Part shown: positions 1 to 13,495 of the stretch, piece by piece
How positions within the stretch are numbered: the stretch's first letter is position 1
Layout of the letters: each line of letters opens with the position of its first letter
Assembly: GCA_029216955.1 (NCBI GenBank)
Contig: JANAVB010009598.1
Location: 26,102,413-26,166,412 of the forward strand
Direction of reading: 5' to 3'
Length of the DNA stretch: 64,000 nucleotides
Source: Iris pallida
Lineage: Eukaryota > Streptophyta > Magnoliopsida > Asparagales > Iridaceae
Notes under the pieces: model-generated
Database searches by the model: none
What the model was told of the DNA's origin: nothing
Seen by the model: only the letters and a program-made list of their open reading frames with translations
Program-made: the position numbers and the translations under genes

Positions 1-315
1 TGCGGGATATTATATGTGTTTAGTAAGAAAGGTGGGAACAAATTTTCAAGATTATGACCGTGATTGACAATTTAGGGATTAAAGCAGAGATTTGTCCTCA
101 TGGACTGAGTGACAATTTTCTAAGGAGAAAGAATGTTGTTTGAGAATAGTGGTTTAGATTGATTAAGATATTGCACTACATAAATTTGCTATGGGACAGT
201 TCGCATAGTTAGACATGAGGCTGTTGAGAAGAATATCCTTACTGATTTGAGGCATGATAGTACCCCCAGCCCTTATACTTGAAATTTCGAGGACAAAATT
301 TTCTAAGGAGGTAAG
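1..315 (+). pseudogene. 3' tail of the internal region of plus-strand LTR element E6
   Basis: No usable open frame remains. Positions 283-300 read AATTTCGAGGACAAAATT, close to the sequence that ends the coding region of Ty3/gypsy elements elsewhere in this window (E3 at about 55304, LARD on the minus strand near 35790). A purine-rich tract at 303-316 could be the polypurine tract, just before the proposed LTR start. The rest of E6 lies left of the window. The call rests on this motif and its position, not on protein similarity. Confidence 0.5.
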
Positions 316-2933
316 GTTAAACACCCAGCTCTCCCCACCCACGTATCCACTTCTTTCCCCCTTTCCTATCCATCACTCATTTTTCCCCTATTATCTCCTT
401 CCACCACACATCAGCACCCCATGATCCCCTCTCCTTCCTCTCCAATACAACCAGTGCTCCATCTCTCCATCCCTATCCTTCTTATTTCCACAATCAACAA
501 ACCTTCAGGAGCAGCCGACCCCTCGTCGACTCCAGGCCGACGCCATTGCAGCCGCCCCGCGGACCCCCTTACGCGCGCCTCAGCCGACCCCTTCGCGTCG
601 GACCCCCGTATCCCCGTAGGCCCGACCCTCGGCCAGTGCCTCTGCACTGACCCGTGCGCCCTCGACAGCACATGTGCGTCGCTTCCCTCCACGCGTACGT
701 CCGCACAACCAGCGGCCCCGTCAGTACAACCGTCAGCCATCTGCGCTAGCAGCGCGTGTACAAGCGCATTCCGTACAACTACAACAGCCCGCGTGCCGTA
801 CGTTCACATGTCCGTGTCCAGCTTCCTTTGGGCGTTCCAACGGTTCGTTCCGAGCCTGAGGACTCCCCTCGGTGCTCCTTCGTGCAACTGTTGGTATATT
901 CCTGTCCCGAATACCTTATGTTATTTTCACAGAACCCATTTTATGTCCTGATTAATTGGAATAGTTTAGTTCTGTAGTAATAAGGTTGGTTTATTGTGTA
1001 GGAATGTGTTAGTATAAATGGTTTAATCATCAACTAGGATAACTAAATAATATTAGTAATATACGTTGTAAGGTCTTGGTTATGCTTATGCTGCTAATAA
1101 TAAATTATTAGTCCTGATTTATTGGGATTATTAGTATAAAAAGTTATTATTAGTTAAATTAGCTAAATAATTTCAGTAATTAAAATGCTAGTAGAAAATG
1201 TATATATATTTCTAAAATAGTTTTATATCTAAAGGAGTTAATTACTCATATTTTGTCCAAAAAACTTATAAATTTTGTAGTAGTTTAGTTACACAATATT
1301 TCTGTAAAAGATAGAGTTAGCACCGAAAAATGTATTTTCAATACTTAGCAATTATTTTGGAGCTTTTGCGATAATAGAATTTTATTAAAGTATTATAGTA
1401 TAATTACTTTCCTTATTAAAAATAATAATTAGTTTTTACAAATGAATAGAGTATAAATTCTTTTCTACGATAAAATGTTTATAAAAATTATTTTGGACAA
1501 TAAAAGAATTTGGGTAGTAAATAACCAGAAGATGATTTCTAGTTAACAAAATAATATTAAAATATTGATTTGGACAGAAATTATAATTTTGGATAAAATA
1601 TTAATATGTTAAATGCAATAAAAATATTATTATTCTTATTTTGTGAATCATAGTCAAAAAGGAGTTTTTAATAAAAAAAATCATATTTCGCATAATTTGG
1701 GTAATTGTATAAAACTACTAAATTTCTGAAAATACGATTTTAAATTGATTTTCTTAATATTTATTATTTTGGCAAAACATACATTTTATTCAAAAACGAT
1801 TATTTGTCCATTATTATTTTGTAATAAAACATACTCCTAAAATAAGAATATTTTCTTTATTAATAATAAAATTACGTTATTTTCAACCTAACTAGAATTA
1901 GCATCTTAGCGTTGCTTTAAGGGTTAGAGTATAGTTTTCCAGTCACTTAACCAGGTGTTACGAATCTGTAGGTTCGGGACCCTAAACCCTCACGGTTACT
2001 TGCTACTCGTCGTGTTCCACGCCAAGGAGATATCCAAGGCAAGTTTCATATCTATTCCATATCTGTGTTTTTACTTTAATAATTAAATGTATGCATCAGT
2101 TGATTTCATATAGTATAGTGACACTGATTCACCGTGGATCCCTCCCGGACTCCACATCGATTGACGGATTGTTGTATTGCTATATTGACTTATTGACTTA
2201 TTGACTCATTGACTCATTGACTCGGGGATTGCTTGGGGGAGTAGTGTAACGTCTGTGACCAAAAACAAATTTCTTGCTTGTCTCTCTCGCGCTAACCTTT
2301 ATCACACATAGGGTCGAGCCGTACCATATGCTATCGTTTCGGCCGAAACGTTAGTATACATATTGCCTCTATCCCAACCGGTCACATGCCCTGTTATATA
2401 CTCAAAAACACTAGCTTAGCATTGCATCATATTTGATATCAGAGATCATGTTGCTTGTTGTCTTTTACTTTTATTTACAAAACATATAAGTTTCTTAAAC
2501 TGTCTCGTATTGCCATTTATTGTTAATTTAGAAATATTAGATGTGGAAGAAATATGTTTCTTGTTCACTCCTGACTGGAGACCCAACATTTTTAGGTGAT
2601 TGCGACGAGGTGGCGCTACCTTACTGTTTCTTTATGGGCCTGACTTGGGTCCCTCAGATTTTGGCTGAACCACAACCAGGAATCCCAGAACCATAGATGT
2701 TAGCATAGTTTCTTTTCCTTTCTTTGTTTTGAAAAAGTTGTAATAAATGAATATTGTTGTTTGTTATTTCCCTTTTCAGACTAGTTACAATTTAATAAAA
2801 ATATTTTATTTTTGTTAGATATTTTCCTGTTGTGTTTTGCTGCTTGATATAGCGTACTGTCGCCGTCTCACAACGGTGCAGGCTGGGCATGATCCGACTG
2901 GACCCATTATACTTGGGACTGGGTCGTGACACA
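316..2933 (+). mobile_element. 3' LTR of plus-strand element E6
   Basis: The left end (GTTAAACACC) follows a gypsy-type pre-LTR motif. The right end GGGTCGTGACA matches the LTR end of E1 (reverse strand at 62760). No primer site follows 2933, which suits a 3' LTR. Inside are a C-rich block (about 400-860), a long AT-rich block (950-1900), a W-box-like array (2185-2224) and an AATAAA near 2742. The open frames in the C-rich block (421-951 and overlaps) are composition artefacts. Boundaries are approximate because the partner LTR lies outside the window. Confidence 0.5.
2185..2224 (+). repeat. 8-bp tandem array TTGACTTA/TTGACTCA, five units
   Basis: Units begin at 2185, 2193, 2201, 2209 and 2217, reading TTGACTTA twice, TTGACTCA twice and TTGACTCG. 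Each contains TTGACT, which fits the W-box consensus TTGAC(C/T) recognised by plant WRKY factors. The array lies in the downstream third of the E6 LTR. Function is not shown. Confidence 0.7.
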
Positions 2934-3907
<974 letters not shown>

Positions 3908-4609
3908 ACCTTCCTGAGAGTTTATAGTACAATCCTCAGATGCTCCTCGTGCTCCTCTGACGTCCTCGAATAAATAAGAATATCATCAATAAACACCAAC
4001 ACGAACTTGTCAAGGTATTAGTGGAATACCATGTTCATCAATTTCATGAACACCGCCGGGATATTAGTCAACCCAAACGGCGTAACGATGAACACATACT
4101 TGCCATAGCGAGTCCAAAATCAGTCTTCAGAATGTCCTTCTTCTTCTTCATCTTCAGCTGTTGATACACTGACCTTAAGTCTATCTTCGAAAATACCTTC
4201 GAGCCACTCAACTGATCAAATAGATCATCAATCCTTAGCAGCGAATATTTGTTCTTGATATTAAGGTTGTTCAAAGCCTTGTAATCAGCGCACATGCACA
4301 TCGATCCATCCTTCTTTGATAGAAACAATATTGGAGCACCCTAAGGTGAAGAACTGCATCTGATGAACCCCTGATCCTGCAACTTATCCACCTGCTTCTT
4401 CATATCTGCCAACTCAATGTTGTTCACCCTATAGACATGCTGCAAGACAGGCTCTGCACCCAGCACCATGTCTATAGAGAACTGAACATCCCTGTTCGAC
4501 GACAATCCCGACAACTCATCTGGAAATACATCCACAAAACTCTGCAATCAAAGGATGAGGCAACTCATTCTCTTCCACCAAAGCTCCGCATATAGTACTA
4601 CTACCACCC
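3908..4609 (-). pseudogene. E1 Ty3/gypsy reverse transcriptase fragment
   Basis: Read right to left, this segment holds the linker before RT (VFPDELSG, then FSIDMVLGAEP) and the core RT blocks: [16 protein letters not shown], the [17 protein letters not shown] block, PFGLTN, and the catalytic FIDDILIYS near 3970. The fragment ends at LRK where LTR E5 begins. It lacks the RT thumb, RNase H and integrase. A frameshift separates the two halves (about 4330-4345) and stops occur near 3920 and 4335. It belongs to the same minus-strand element as the gag and protease at 7845-9037 and is separated from them by solo LTR S1. Confidence 0.85.
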
Positions 4610-5700
4610 TGTCACACCCCAATCCTAAAATACGTAGGACTAGGAACGTAGCATGCCAACTGCATGTACATGAGATATGCTCCAATATATGGAAATCTCA
4701 AACACACACATAAGCTATAATGTGAATAATAATAGACAGTCACAGGTAAAAACTACATCTCATCCACACAGAATATAAAGAAAAATGGTATCTCATGAAT
4801 CAATGTAAATGTCAAATATGGCTGTTGGTCGAGCAGAAATAAATCCACTACCGACACTAACATAAACTGAAAGGAAAAAGAGTCCAACCTCTAAGATAAA
4901 CAGAATACGAAAAGATGACTAAATAGGCTCCTCCATCCAATAAGGGCAACCGTGATCAGAAGGTACGACGCGCTCAAACATATAGGATGAATCTAGACTG
5001 GAGCCATACTCCTGCGGAAAGTCCTGCACATCTATACCTGGAGAGATCACCAGGTCCTCAGAGGGACGTAATAAGATACAAAAGTACATGCCATATAAAC
5101 TGAATATAAAACTGCTCAATAATAATAAGTCAATCAGATCATATCCTGGTCTAATACACCATCGTTTGAATTAGTATACCATCCCCCCAACCAAACAAGG
5201 ACATGAGATGGCACCGTAATCCATGATGATGTATCCTTCCAAGACATGAATCCAATATATGGTATTCGGACTACAACAAGGTCCAGTCTCTTCTTATCGA
5301 AGTAGTGAGCCACACCTACAACCAAACAAGGACAAGAAGTGGCAAACTAGTCCGCGACAAGTCACTATTTCGAGCCATGGTCAAATACAAGTACCCAAAC
5401 CAAGAGTACTCATACCTAACGGATAAGGGTGCCTAACCATTTTAAGTGGATGCAGTTTAAGAACATCCCTTCAACGCATGGGCTCTCTGGCTAAAATGGG
5501 ATCGACATAGTCCCCACTTGGGGCACTAGGGGCCTCAATCATAACTGTTCCTCGAACGGGAAGGCAAGAAACAAGGGTCATTAACCCGCATCTCCTGCGG
5601 AGCATACGGTCATAGGAGAAAGTTTATTGTAGCCCATATGCTAAGGATATGTCCTCCCCACCCAATGCTTACATGTTGCCTTGATAACACATAACCTCTA

Positions 5701-5743
5701 TAACCGCTAAGACAGACTAATCATGCAATTCTATTAGCGGTTA
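5701..5743 (-). other. Conserved LTR stem-loop, S1 copy
   Basis: TAACCGCTAA (5701-5710) and TTAGCGGTTA (5734-5743) form a perfect 10-bp inverted repeat around a 23-nt loop. In the LTR-sense (minus) direction the loop begins TAGAATTGCATG, as in the E3 LTR, where the stem sequence differs but still pairs. Confidence 0.7.
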
Positions 5744-7441
5744 ATCCTATCGCACGACTTATACGTACTGGTGGCCAGCCATTCACGCATGTTCAAGTTC
5801 TATATGTGACTCACAATATCGTGACACAAATGTGACAAGGCCTATGAATGCAACACCACAAGGCGGTCCCTTAACTCTAGGTTTCATTTTATAAAACTTT
5901 AACAGCAGGATTATAACAAGTATCATAGTTATTTTGCAGTAAAAATAATAAATAAATGTATGAATATGAGCTAAGACAATAAATAGCAATGGCAAGGTAT
6001 CTTGCCTGGGGCCGTGTGCAGAACGGCGATGCCTGATGACTCAACTCGTCAAAATAGGGAAGCAACGAAAGCCAACTCCTACGGACGACCTCGGATGATG
6101 AAATAAACATCATGAATAGATTTGGCATAAAAGGAATACCTAGGAAATGCCTGTCCAAAATTCTAATTCTGGAACAGGGACAAAATCGTAATTTCGGGTC
6201 AAAACGATTTTTGCCGTTGGATCCATTTTGTACCGAAACGCGTGCCAGAACCTACCGTCTGTAAATTTGTCAAACTATATGTCTACGGGTCCGGTTTGAG
6301 GAGAATGAACCCAACCGTATGTCTAAAGTTGGATTCAGACGGGCCGTGCACAAAATTGCCTGTTGGGTCGGGTTGCTGGCCCGCCAATTTGGCATTCCGA
6401 TTAACCTTCTAAGAATCGGACCAAACTTGACATATAGGACCAAAAAATTGATACGGTCCTGATGGCGTAAATTTTGTGTCGATCCGACGAACGTGCACGA
6501 AGTTATGGTCAAGTTGCAAAACATCGATACTGGGGCAACCTAAAAATGTCATGTTCCGACAGTTTTATCGGGATGTTTGGTTCAAATTCCCGAGCAAGAC
6601 ATTAGGGTTTACTAGCTTCTATCTGAAGGGATTTAGAGAGGGTTAGATAGGCTCTATGTAGGATTCGATGAAATCGAAAGTAATCGAGTATGATGGAAGA
6701 ACGACAAGGAAGAAGTTGGCATACCTGCGGTCGAGTAAAACAAAGTTGCTCTATTTTTGGGTCGGCCCGGCGGTGTTCAGACGACGGCGGCCGGTCGTCG
6801 GCATCGGGATGGCGGCGCCGGAGCGTGCGGGTCACGTTGGAGTCGATCTTCATGGTCGAGAAGGTAGTTTGCTAGGGTTTCGAGGGGGTGAAGTCTCTCA
6901 TACGCGGTATATATATAGCTGCTGTGCTATATAATTCGGCCTTGGGAGGAAATATTTGTGGGCTAGCTGGGATCGGATTCCTTCGTAGCCCATTGGCTAA
7001 GGGAAATTGGTGGGCCAACTAGGCTGGGCAGCTTAGGGAGAATTGGTGGGCCGAGCCCTGTGGGCTGGGCTCTCTTAATTATTATTTATTTTTTATTTTT
7101 TATAAAAATTAGCACATATATATATATATACATGTGTATATATATATATTTATACCTATTTATTCTTTCTATACCTTACAAATTTTACTATTTGAAACTA
7201 AAATACAATTAATAAACTTTATAACCTAAATTTATATATATTAATAAATCTTTTTATTGTATCCATTTATTTAAAAAGAATAATCCTTTATCATTTAATC
7301 ATGTATATAAAAAAATTTCTAATATTATTAGCTATTTTCTAATATATTTTAAACAGTTATTGGGTACCAAGCATAGAATTATTATCCAACTATAGCAATC
7401 TACTATATATATATATTTTTTTTTTTTTTTTTTTTTCAATC

Positions 7442-7481
<40 letters not shown>

Positions 7482-7506
7482 AAAAAAAATAAAAAATATA
7501 TATATA

Positions 7507-7763
7507 TGGAAAATTCTTCAATACATCCTATGGAAAAAATTTGTATCGATACATCCCAAATCTGAACCGTTGGATGTTCATCCAATGGTTCGGATTAAAT
7601 AACTTTTCTTAGACTATTAATAGAGGTCAAAATTCAAAATCAGCATTAACTGATGTTCCCTACTCTATAATTCAATCCGAACCATTGGATCAACATCCAA
7701 TGGTTCAGATTTTAGATGTATCGATACAAATTTTTCCAGAGGATGTGTTGTAGAAGGACCCTA
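7507..7763. mobile_element. MITE-like element with about 90-bp terminal inverted repeats
   Basis: The left arm (7507-7596) and right arm (7674-7763) are near-complete inverted copies, for example ATTTGTATCGATACATC on the left against GATGTATCGATACAAAT on the right. A spacer of about 77 bp separates them and contains no ORF. Total length is about 257 bp. The outer 25 bp of the arms are more diverged. It sits inside S1 beside TA-rich DNA, so the target-site duplication is unclear. Long inverted repeats with a short spacer suggest a foldback or Mutator-type MITE, but the superfamily is not established. Confidence 0.75.
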
Positions 7764-7844
7764 AAGAGAATGTTTTAAATGAATATATAAAAATAAACTT
7801 AAATATTAAAATGTAAGAATCTTCCCAGAATTTGGGGGTTTACA

Positions 7845-9037
7845 CACTCGGCTTCACTGCTCCTCTAAAAAGCTCAAACTCTGGCTCTCATGGCAGGCTG
7901 AACAAAACTCTACCTTGTTTACAATCTATGCTAGCAAAGTGCATACTCAACAAATCCTTTCCAAGTACAATGTCGTAGCTCAAAAGTGACATAACGAGTA
8001 AATACGCTCCCAAATCTCGGCCTTCCAAAGAAGCACTCCATCCCTTGCAAATATCACTGACCAGGATAATGGCTCCCCGGTCATGATCTTGCAAATCCTA
8101 CCCAAAGATTTAGTAGGAATATGATGCTTGAGAACAAAAGAAATATATATAAAACTATGAGAAGCACCACTATCAAACAATGATGAAGCTGGAAAGGAAT
8201 CAAGAAGAAAAGAACCTGCTGTAACATCACCAACGAGCTTGGCCTCCTTGACTGTAAGATTGAACGCCCTTCCCTGAGCACCCCTCTGCTACTGGTACTG
8301 AGCAAACCCTGCTGCTGAGTCTGAAGTGGTGGTCCTCTCGACGGTATCACATGTGGTATCGTCGGTGCTTTCTGAGTTACACCTGCTCCCTAGACTGCAC
8401 TACGAGGGTTCGTAGGACAATCCTTCAGCTTACGCCATGCAACACCATAATATAGACATACTCCTAGACTCTTACTGCTAACCTTCCAGATGTGGCCGGG
8501 CTTCTTGTAGAAGTGGCAAGGAGCATGCTGCACCGGTCTCTGCTGCTACTATGGCACCCGTTGAACGGGCGCCCAAACTGGAGCCTGAAACTACTACTGC
8601 GACGACTAGAATGAATGATGTTGGAGCTGGAGACGCTTAGTAGGCCCCCCGCTGCTAGTATCCTTCGAAAGGAAGTCGCGATCTCTCTTGGGCTTCAAGC
8701 CCAACTCTCATTCTACCTTGCGTGCCTCCGAAAGGATATCCGCATAAGTCTTATAGAATGAAGGGATAAGGATCTTCACATTCCAGTTCAGACCCTCCCT
8801 GAAGCGACTCTCTCTGATCTCCGGATCCCACACCATATATTATACGTATCGGCTCAGCCTACCAAACTCTGTAGCGTACTCCTCAACTGACATACCTCTC
8901 TGCTGGAGGTTCTGAAACTGTCTGGCCAGGTCTAATCCGTCAGTAGGTGAGAAGAACTTCTTCTTGAAGAGGTCCTTGAACTCAGCCCAGGTACAACCCT
9001 CTCCAGCAAGAGCTGACTCATTCCTGAAACAGGTGCA
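7845..9037 (-). pseudogene. E1 gag (C-terminal part), zinc knuckles and protease
   Basis: Read right to left. A retrotransposon gag domain occupies 9037-8840 (TWAEFKDLFKKKFFSP, then QFQNLQQRGMSVEEYATEF). A basic region and two degraded zinc knuckles follow (8570-8400; some Cys/His are replaced, ending LKDCPTNPRS). The retropepsin covers 8180-7888 with the catalytic motif LFDSGASHSFI intact and the downstream block DIVLGKDLLSMHFASIDC. Several frameshifts and stops show a dead copy. S2 breaks the gag at 9037 and S1 breaks the protease-RT linker at 7845. Confidence 0.85.
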
Positions 9038-11208
9038 CTTCACGACCCCACCTGCTTTTCGGTATGCGAGTGCGTGTCCAAGTCCAACCTACGTCGTGGT
9101 ATCGACGGTAGAATGCTGTCTAGACCATAATGCTCAAAATCAAAATAATAGCTCATGATTAATTTATTTGCTCATTCACAACACTAAATCAATTACAACT
9201 TCAAGATTATATTTGAATAAAATATACTCTCTCAAAATCTAGTACAACAAATTTAAACTTACTGATCAAATCTATCTAACTAACCCTTTAGAGTCGACTT
9301 CGGCATATATCTATATCTTTTCTAATGATCCATTGTATAGCAAGCGAATAATCTGAAAAATAATTTCCAGTTAGGAATGGAACGACTACATACATGGCAA
9401 AATATTCAAGACATAATAGAAACTATAAAACGAAAATAGCATATGATATACAAGGGGACATCGTATGATAATTTAGAGAAAACAGATAACGAAGACAATC
9501 ATGACAGTTAACTAGAAAGAAACATGTAAATACGACTATCATGACATGCAAAGAAGAACATGTAAAAACGACGATCAAGACATCTAACTAAGTGTTTTGA
9601 AATACTACTTTCAACATGTAAACGACTAGGGATAAATACGACAACCCGCACGTGAAGTGTACGAGCGCTATTGTTCCAGAGTAGACCTGAATGAGTGGTT
9701 CCTAATTTAGAAATATTCACATGTCTACTTATGTATTTCCCCATCCGACTCATGGATTCACGTCATGACACAAAAAATCATGATATATGATAATCATGAC
9801 ACGAAAATCATAAAATACAAGTCACGAATAACGTAAATCACAAAACTCAATAATCATGTATATGAATCCATACACTTATGAACAACGTGTCAAGAGTCAT
9901 GTATCATGCAAGGCATATCTAAAACATTTATCATGAAAACTATTAAGAATTGAAAGTAACTGGTGTAATGTACTTGTCTGGACCAGTTGCAGTCAACTTG
10001 CGTACAATATACTCTTGTTGGCACAGGATAGTCATAGATGTCAAAATTATGTAAGATGATCTCAGATGATGGGACAGATCATGTCATTGAGTCTAGAATG
10101 GTCAAATTAGCTAGGATCGATATGGAAGTCCAAATTTTCAGCGGATCCGGGCTGGCAGAATGGTGGCGAGGCTGTTATGGGTCGGTGAACGGAGGAGAGG
10201 GATGACGGAGTCTGGCACTGCTCGGCAAGTCAGTCATAAGGAGTTGGGTAGGAAAACGGTGGTTGGGGTTGGTAGTTGTGTTGGGGGTGGTGGCAGAGGA
10301 GGTAGGGCTGTGGCGTTGGTCGGCCATGGGGTGGTCACCGGAAGGGATGACCGGGGCAGGGGCAGCAGGCGGCTAGGTTTAGGTTTAGGGTTAGGGTTAG
10401 GGTGCCAATGAAATTGTGTTATGCGAGACATGGGTACAGAGATGAGGGTGTCTGGGGTTGTCGGACACGGGGTTAAACATGAATTTGTAATAGAAATTGT
10501 AGAAAGAGAGAGCTAGACATGGACACGATGCACAACACTATTTGGTGGGATTAATGGTGGATGTCGTAGAGTTTGATAGTTATTGTTAGATAAGAAAATT
10601 AGGAGGAAGGGGCCTCCTTAAATAGGAGTTGAACTCCTAATCTGATATGGATTATCAATTCTTATAGATAAATCCTACCCTTTAACTTAAATAAACTAGA
10701 CTTTTAAATTAAAATTAATCTAATTAAAATCCACAAGTAGTTAATAACATTAATTTAAATCATTATTTAATATTATCAAAATAATTTGAATCATACAAAT
10801 TCAAATCCAAATCAAATAATTGATTACTACAATAAAATAATATTCGTTGTCATCAAATAATATAAAATCTATTTTTATAAATCCAAAACTTAATTTAAAA
10901 ACGCTTGGACAAAATCCTTTAATTACTCAAAAATAATTATGATTTTAAAACCATTTTGGAGACCAACTTTGAAAGACCAAAAAATTTTAGCAACATATTT
11001 TATATTTTAAATAATAAAATTCAAGAACAAAATATCTTTTCATAAAACTAAATAGTATATTCAAATCATTCAACTTAAAACTAATTTTTTTGACAACAAA
11101 AATAATAACAAAATATCTTTTGTAAAATTTCGACAAAATTGCTTTAAAACATAATAATTAAAATATATAAATAAATAAATAATTGAAAATTCGGGAAGAG
11201 GAGTTACA
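9038..11208 (-). mobile_element. Solo LTR S2 (minus orientation) interrupting E1 gag
   Basis: On the minus strand it starts TGTAACTCC at 11208 and ends GGGGTCGTGAA at 9038. Flanks GTGCA (9033-9037) and GTGCG (11209-11213) make a 5-bp target-site duplication with one mismatch. E1 gag continues on both sides. The end region resembles the E1 LTR at 62760 onward (shared GTCGTGA end and GCTGTCTAG block), so it is a related family. It contains telomere-like repeats at 10374-10402 and a GC-rich leader; the rest is AT-rich and non-coding. Confidence 0.75.
10374..10402. repeat. Short telomere-like repeat run inside S2
   Basis: TAGGTTTAGGTTTAGGG followed by two TTAGGG units on the plus strand. In the LTR-sense direction this is CCCTAA/CCTAAA, like the telo-box found in leaders of many plant genes and LTRs. 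It is too short and too deep inside an LTR to be a telomere relic. Confidence 0.6.
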
Positions 11209-11737
11209 GTGCGAGCAATATCCAGTAGATGAAGACGGGACACCCTCATAAGTCATTCGATATTCTCGAGCCAATCATCTACATAAATGATTCCCTTGGT
11301 CCCCCTGAAGTCTCGTGGTCCAGCTTTTTGAAATCCTGGATGTTACCCAGCCTAAGCTGAGTACCCTGATGCTGTACTGGCGCTCCCCGCTCTACTACAG
11401 TTAGATCTAGCTGATGGGTGCTCTCCATGCCCTGTCGCATCATGTTCGACTGTCTTTGGTGTACCTCAGACTGAGCCCCTTGTACTGCTAACATCTTCCT
11501 GAACAGAGTAAACACGTACCCCATATCAGTAGGCACTGGAGGCAGAGGAGGAAGATCTCTTGGAACAGATGGAGCAGTCCGCTGCGTAGTAGAAGGAGGA
11601 GAAGGAACACCAAAACCCTGGTTGTGGCCCTTTACACTAGAGTAGGAGCACCCACAACTACTTCGGAAATAGACCTTTACAATGGAGGCGGAGCACCCCC
11701 GAAGGTTGTTGATACTCCAACCCCTCGAGAGGTAACT
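11209..11737 (-). pseudogene. E1 gag N-terminal region
   Basis: On the minus strand from 11737 the frame gives a proline-rich stretch (PSPPSTTQRTAPSVPRD, LPPLPPVPTDM), then GYVFTLFRKMLAVQG and, after frameshifts near 11320, the gag block DDWLENIE (about 11270). This matches the N-terminal layout of Tekay/Del-type gag: Pro/Gln-rich, then a block of the form F-x-G-x-x-x-P-x-x-A-D-x-W-L. E2 interrupts it at 11737 and S2 at 11209. The start codon should lie across E2, in 62416-62735, but I could not identify it there. Confidence 0.65.
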
Positions 11738-12010
11738 TGTAGAAGCCTGGAATTTCAGGGCGCATCTATGTGCCGAAATTTCTATGCGCTCAAATACTAC
11801 TCAGAATATGCGCCAGGGAGCTCAAACGAAGTACTTGGCACAACATGACAGCAAAAGTATATATAGCAAAAGGATTTTTTATTTTCATATAAAAGTCTAT
11901 TACATGTCTAAAAGGCTTTACATAGGAGAATTTCTACAAAAAGAAATATCTAAGAATACAGCCAGGCGCAGCAAACTGCCATGCGCCCCCCACTAGGCGT
12001 ATCATCAGAC

Positions 12011-12138
12011 AGGCGTATCACTTCAGCGTCTCAGTCAGGCGTGTCTCTTCAGCATCTCAGTCAGGCGTAGCCTTCAGCATCTTAGTCAGGCACAACCTTT
12101 AGCGTTTCAGTCAGGCACATCTCTTCAGCGTCTCATTT
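12011..12138 (+). repeat. 25-26-bp tandem repeat in E2 LTR, five units
   Basis: Units start at 12011, 12037, 12063, 12088 and 12113, each of the form AGGCGTRTCTCTTCAGCRT followed by CTCAGTC. The equivalent array in the 3' LTR occupies 60590-60716, where more units retain the GGCGCA spelling. Confidence 0.85.
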
Positions 12139-12617
12139 ATGCGCATCATGAAGTCTCAGCATATGCACCTTACTTCGACCAGATCAAATGCTTCGACTAA
12201 TGAAGCATTTATTGAGCAGAACCTGGGTAGGCGATCAACCCCACCGTAGCGGGAGGAAGAGCTCTCCTCCGAAGCTAAAGGAGCAGCTTTCAACACTACC
12301 AGAATGGGCAACACCCAGTCTGGCAGAAGAAAGAGCCTCCAAAGCCGGGAGCACCACAATTCCGATCTGCGGCTCTTCCAGCATAACGGAGGCAGGGCTC
12401 GAGCATCCCGATCTTTGGATGCAATAGGCACCTTCCGCCTGCCTCAGAAGCCCTCGAATCCGACTTTTGGATGTAACAGTCACCGTCACGAGTGCATGAA
12501 TGAAGACAATACGTCGCATCTTTACCCTCGGGAGCATCTCGTCAACAGAATGTGATCGAGCAAACAAGTTCATTCGGGAAGACGTGAGAGAACGAGAGTC
12601 AAACTCTCTCATTGCCA

Positions 12618-12627
12618 CTATTTATAG
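12618..12627 (-). promoter_or_regulatory. Opposing TATA-like box in E2 5' LTR
   Basis: On the minus strand it reads CTATAAATAG. The same box is conserved in the 3' LTR at 61197-61206. It points away from the gag-pol direction, about 870 bp upstream of the sense TATA box. Confidence 0.45.
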
Positions 12628-13495
12628 GCCGGGCAAATCAAACCCATGCGACAAGTGGCAGGCTCTCTGAATCCCGTGCAATGAATTTGCATTTATGGTG
12701 ATGAATCTGACGCTTCGAATTCAGCCAAGTCAAGAACGGCTATTTAAAGCACTTAAAGAACATAAAAGTCGGACCAATAAAGACGTGCCATGCAAACGGA
12801 TGTGCCGGCCAGACGCCGTGCATCGTACAGACACGCCCGTCAATTCCAAAATGCCCCGTATGGATGCGCCCAACAAAGCACATATCTATGCGTCCTAATC
12901 AACATGGACCCATGCACCCATTTCGGCTCGTCACCCATCAAGCAATTAATGCTCAAGTGACAGAGTTGGCAGTATGTCCCCCGAGGACTAGACAGTTAGC
13001 AGCTTTTTCAGAAAACAAAGCGTTGCTGACATTAGCATCATCATTACTTTCCTCCGACGGCTACGACCCACGTGGCCGACCAACCACTCGCATGCGCCTC
13101 AGCGGCCATGCACCTGAAGACTCACATGCGCCTCAAAAGCCATGCGCCCAGACTGGTTCGTAACTCTTAAAGGTTGTGAGCCAAAGTCTTCTCATGCGCC
13201 CAATCCCAGGCGCATCCTACCAGATCACTCTCCACCAAATCCAAGATCTTTGAGCTATGGACCTATGACACGTGTCCTTTGAATCAATTCAGCCTATGAA
13301 GGGGTGCTAATCACCCAAGATCTCAGCAACAGAAAGATCCTCTTCCCTGCTACGTACCAGCCATAAAAACAGCATGAAGGATTCAACCCACAAATGATGG
13401 TACATTATCCATACGCCGCCCCCTGCATCAGTCACGTGGCATTTCCACGACCAAGCGCATTCGACATATGCACGCATGAGCAGCCAGCCTATAAA

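Larger units (their letters stand above)
4610..7844 (-). mobile_element. Solo LTR S1 (minus orientation) interrupting E1
   Basis: On the minus strand the segment starts TGTAAACCCCC and ends GGGGTGTGACA, with TG...CA ends. Flanks are CACCC (4605-4609) and CACTC (7845-7849), a 5-bp target-site duplication with one mismatch. E1 protease lies on one side and E1 RT on the other, with no internal region, so this is a solo LTR. Blocks shared with E3 and LARD LTRs include the AAAATACGTAGGACTAGG end region, an AGGTCCTCAGAGGGACGTA block near 5050 and the stem-loop at 5701-5743. A TATA-like string lies at 6907-6919, minus strand, upstream of a C-rich leader. Confidence 0.8.

Noticed and set aside
421..951. 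176-codon frame in C-rich DNA
   Set aside because: It overlaps frames on the same and opposite strands in the C-rich part of the E6 LTR and shows no domain; composition explains it.
10374..10402. Interstitial telomere
   Set aside because: Only about four irregular units inside an LTR leader; a telo-box-like element is simpler.
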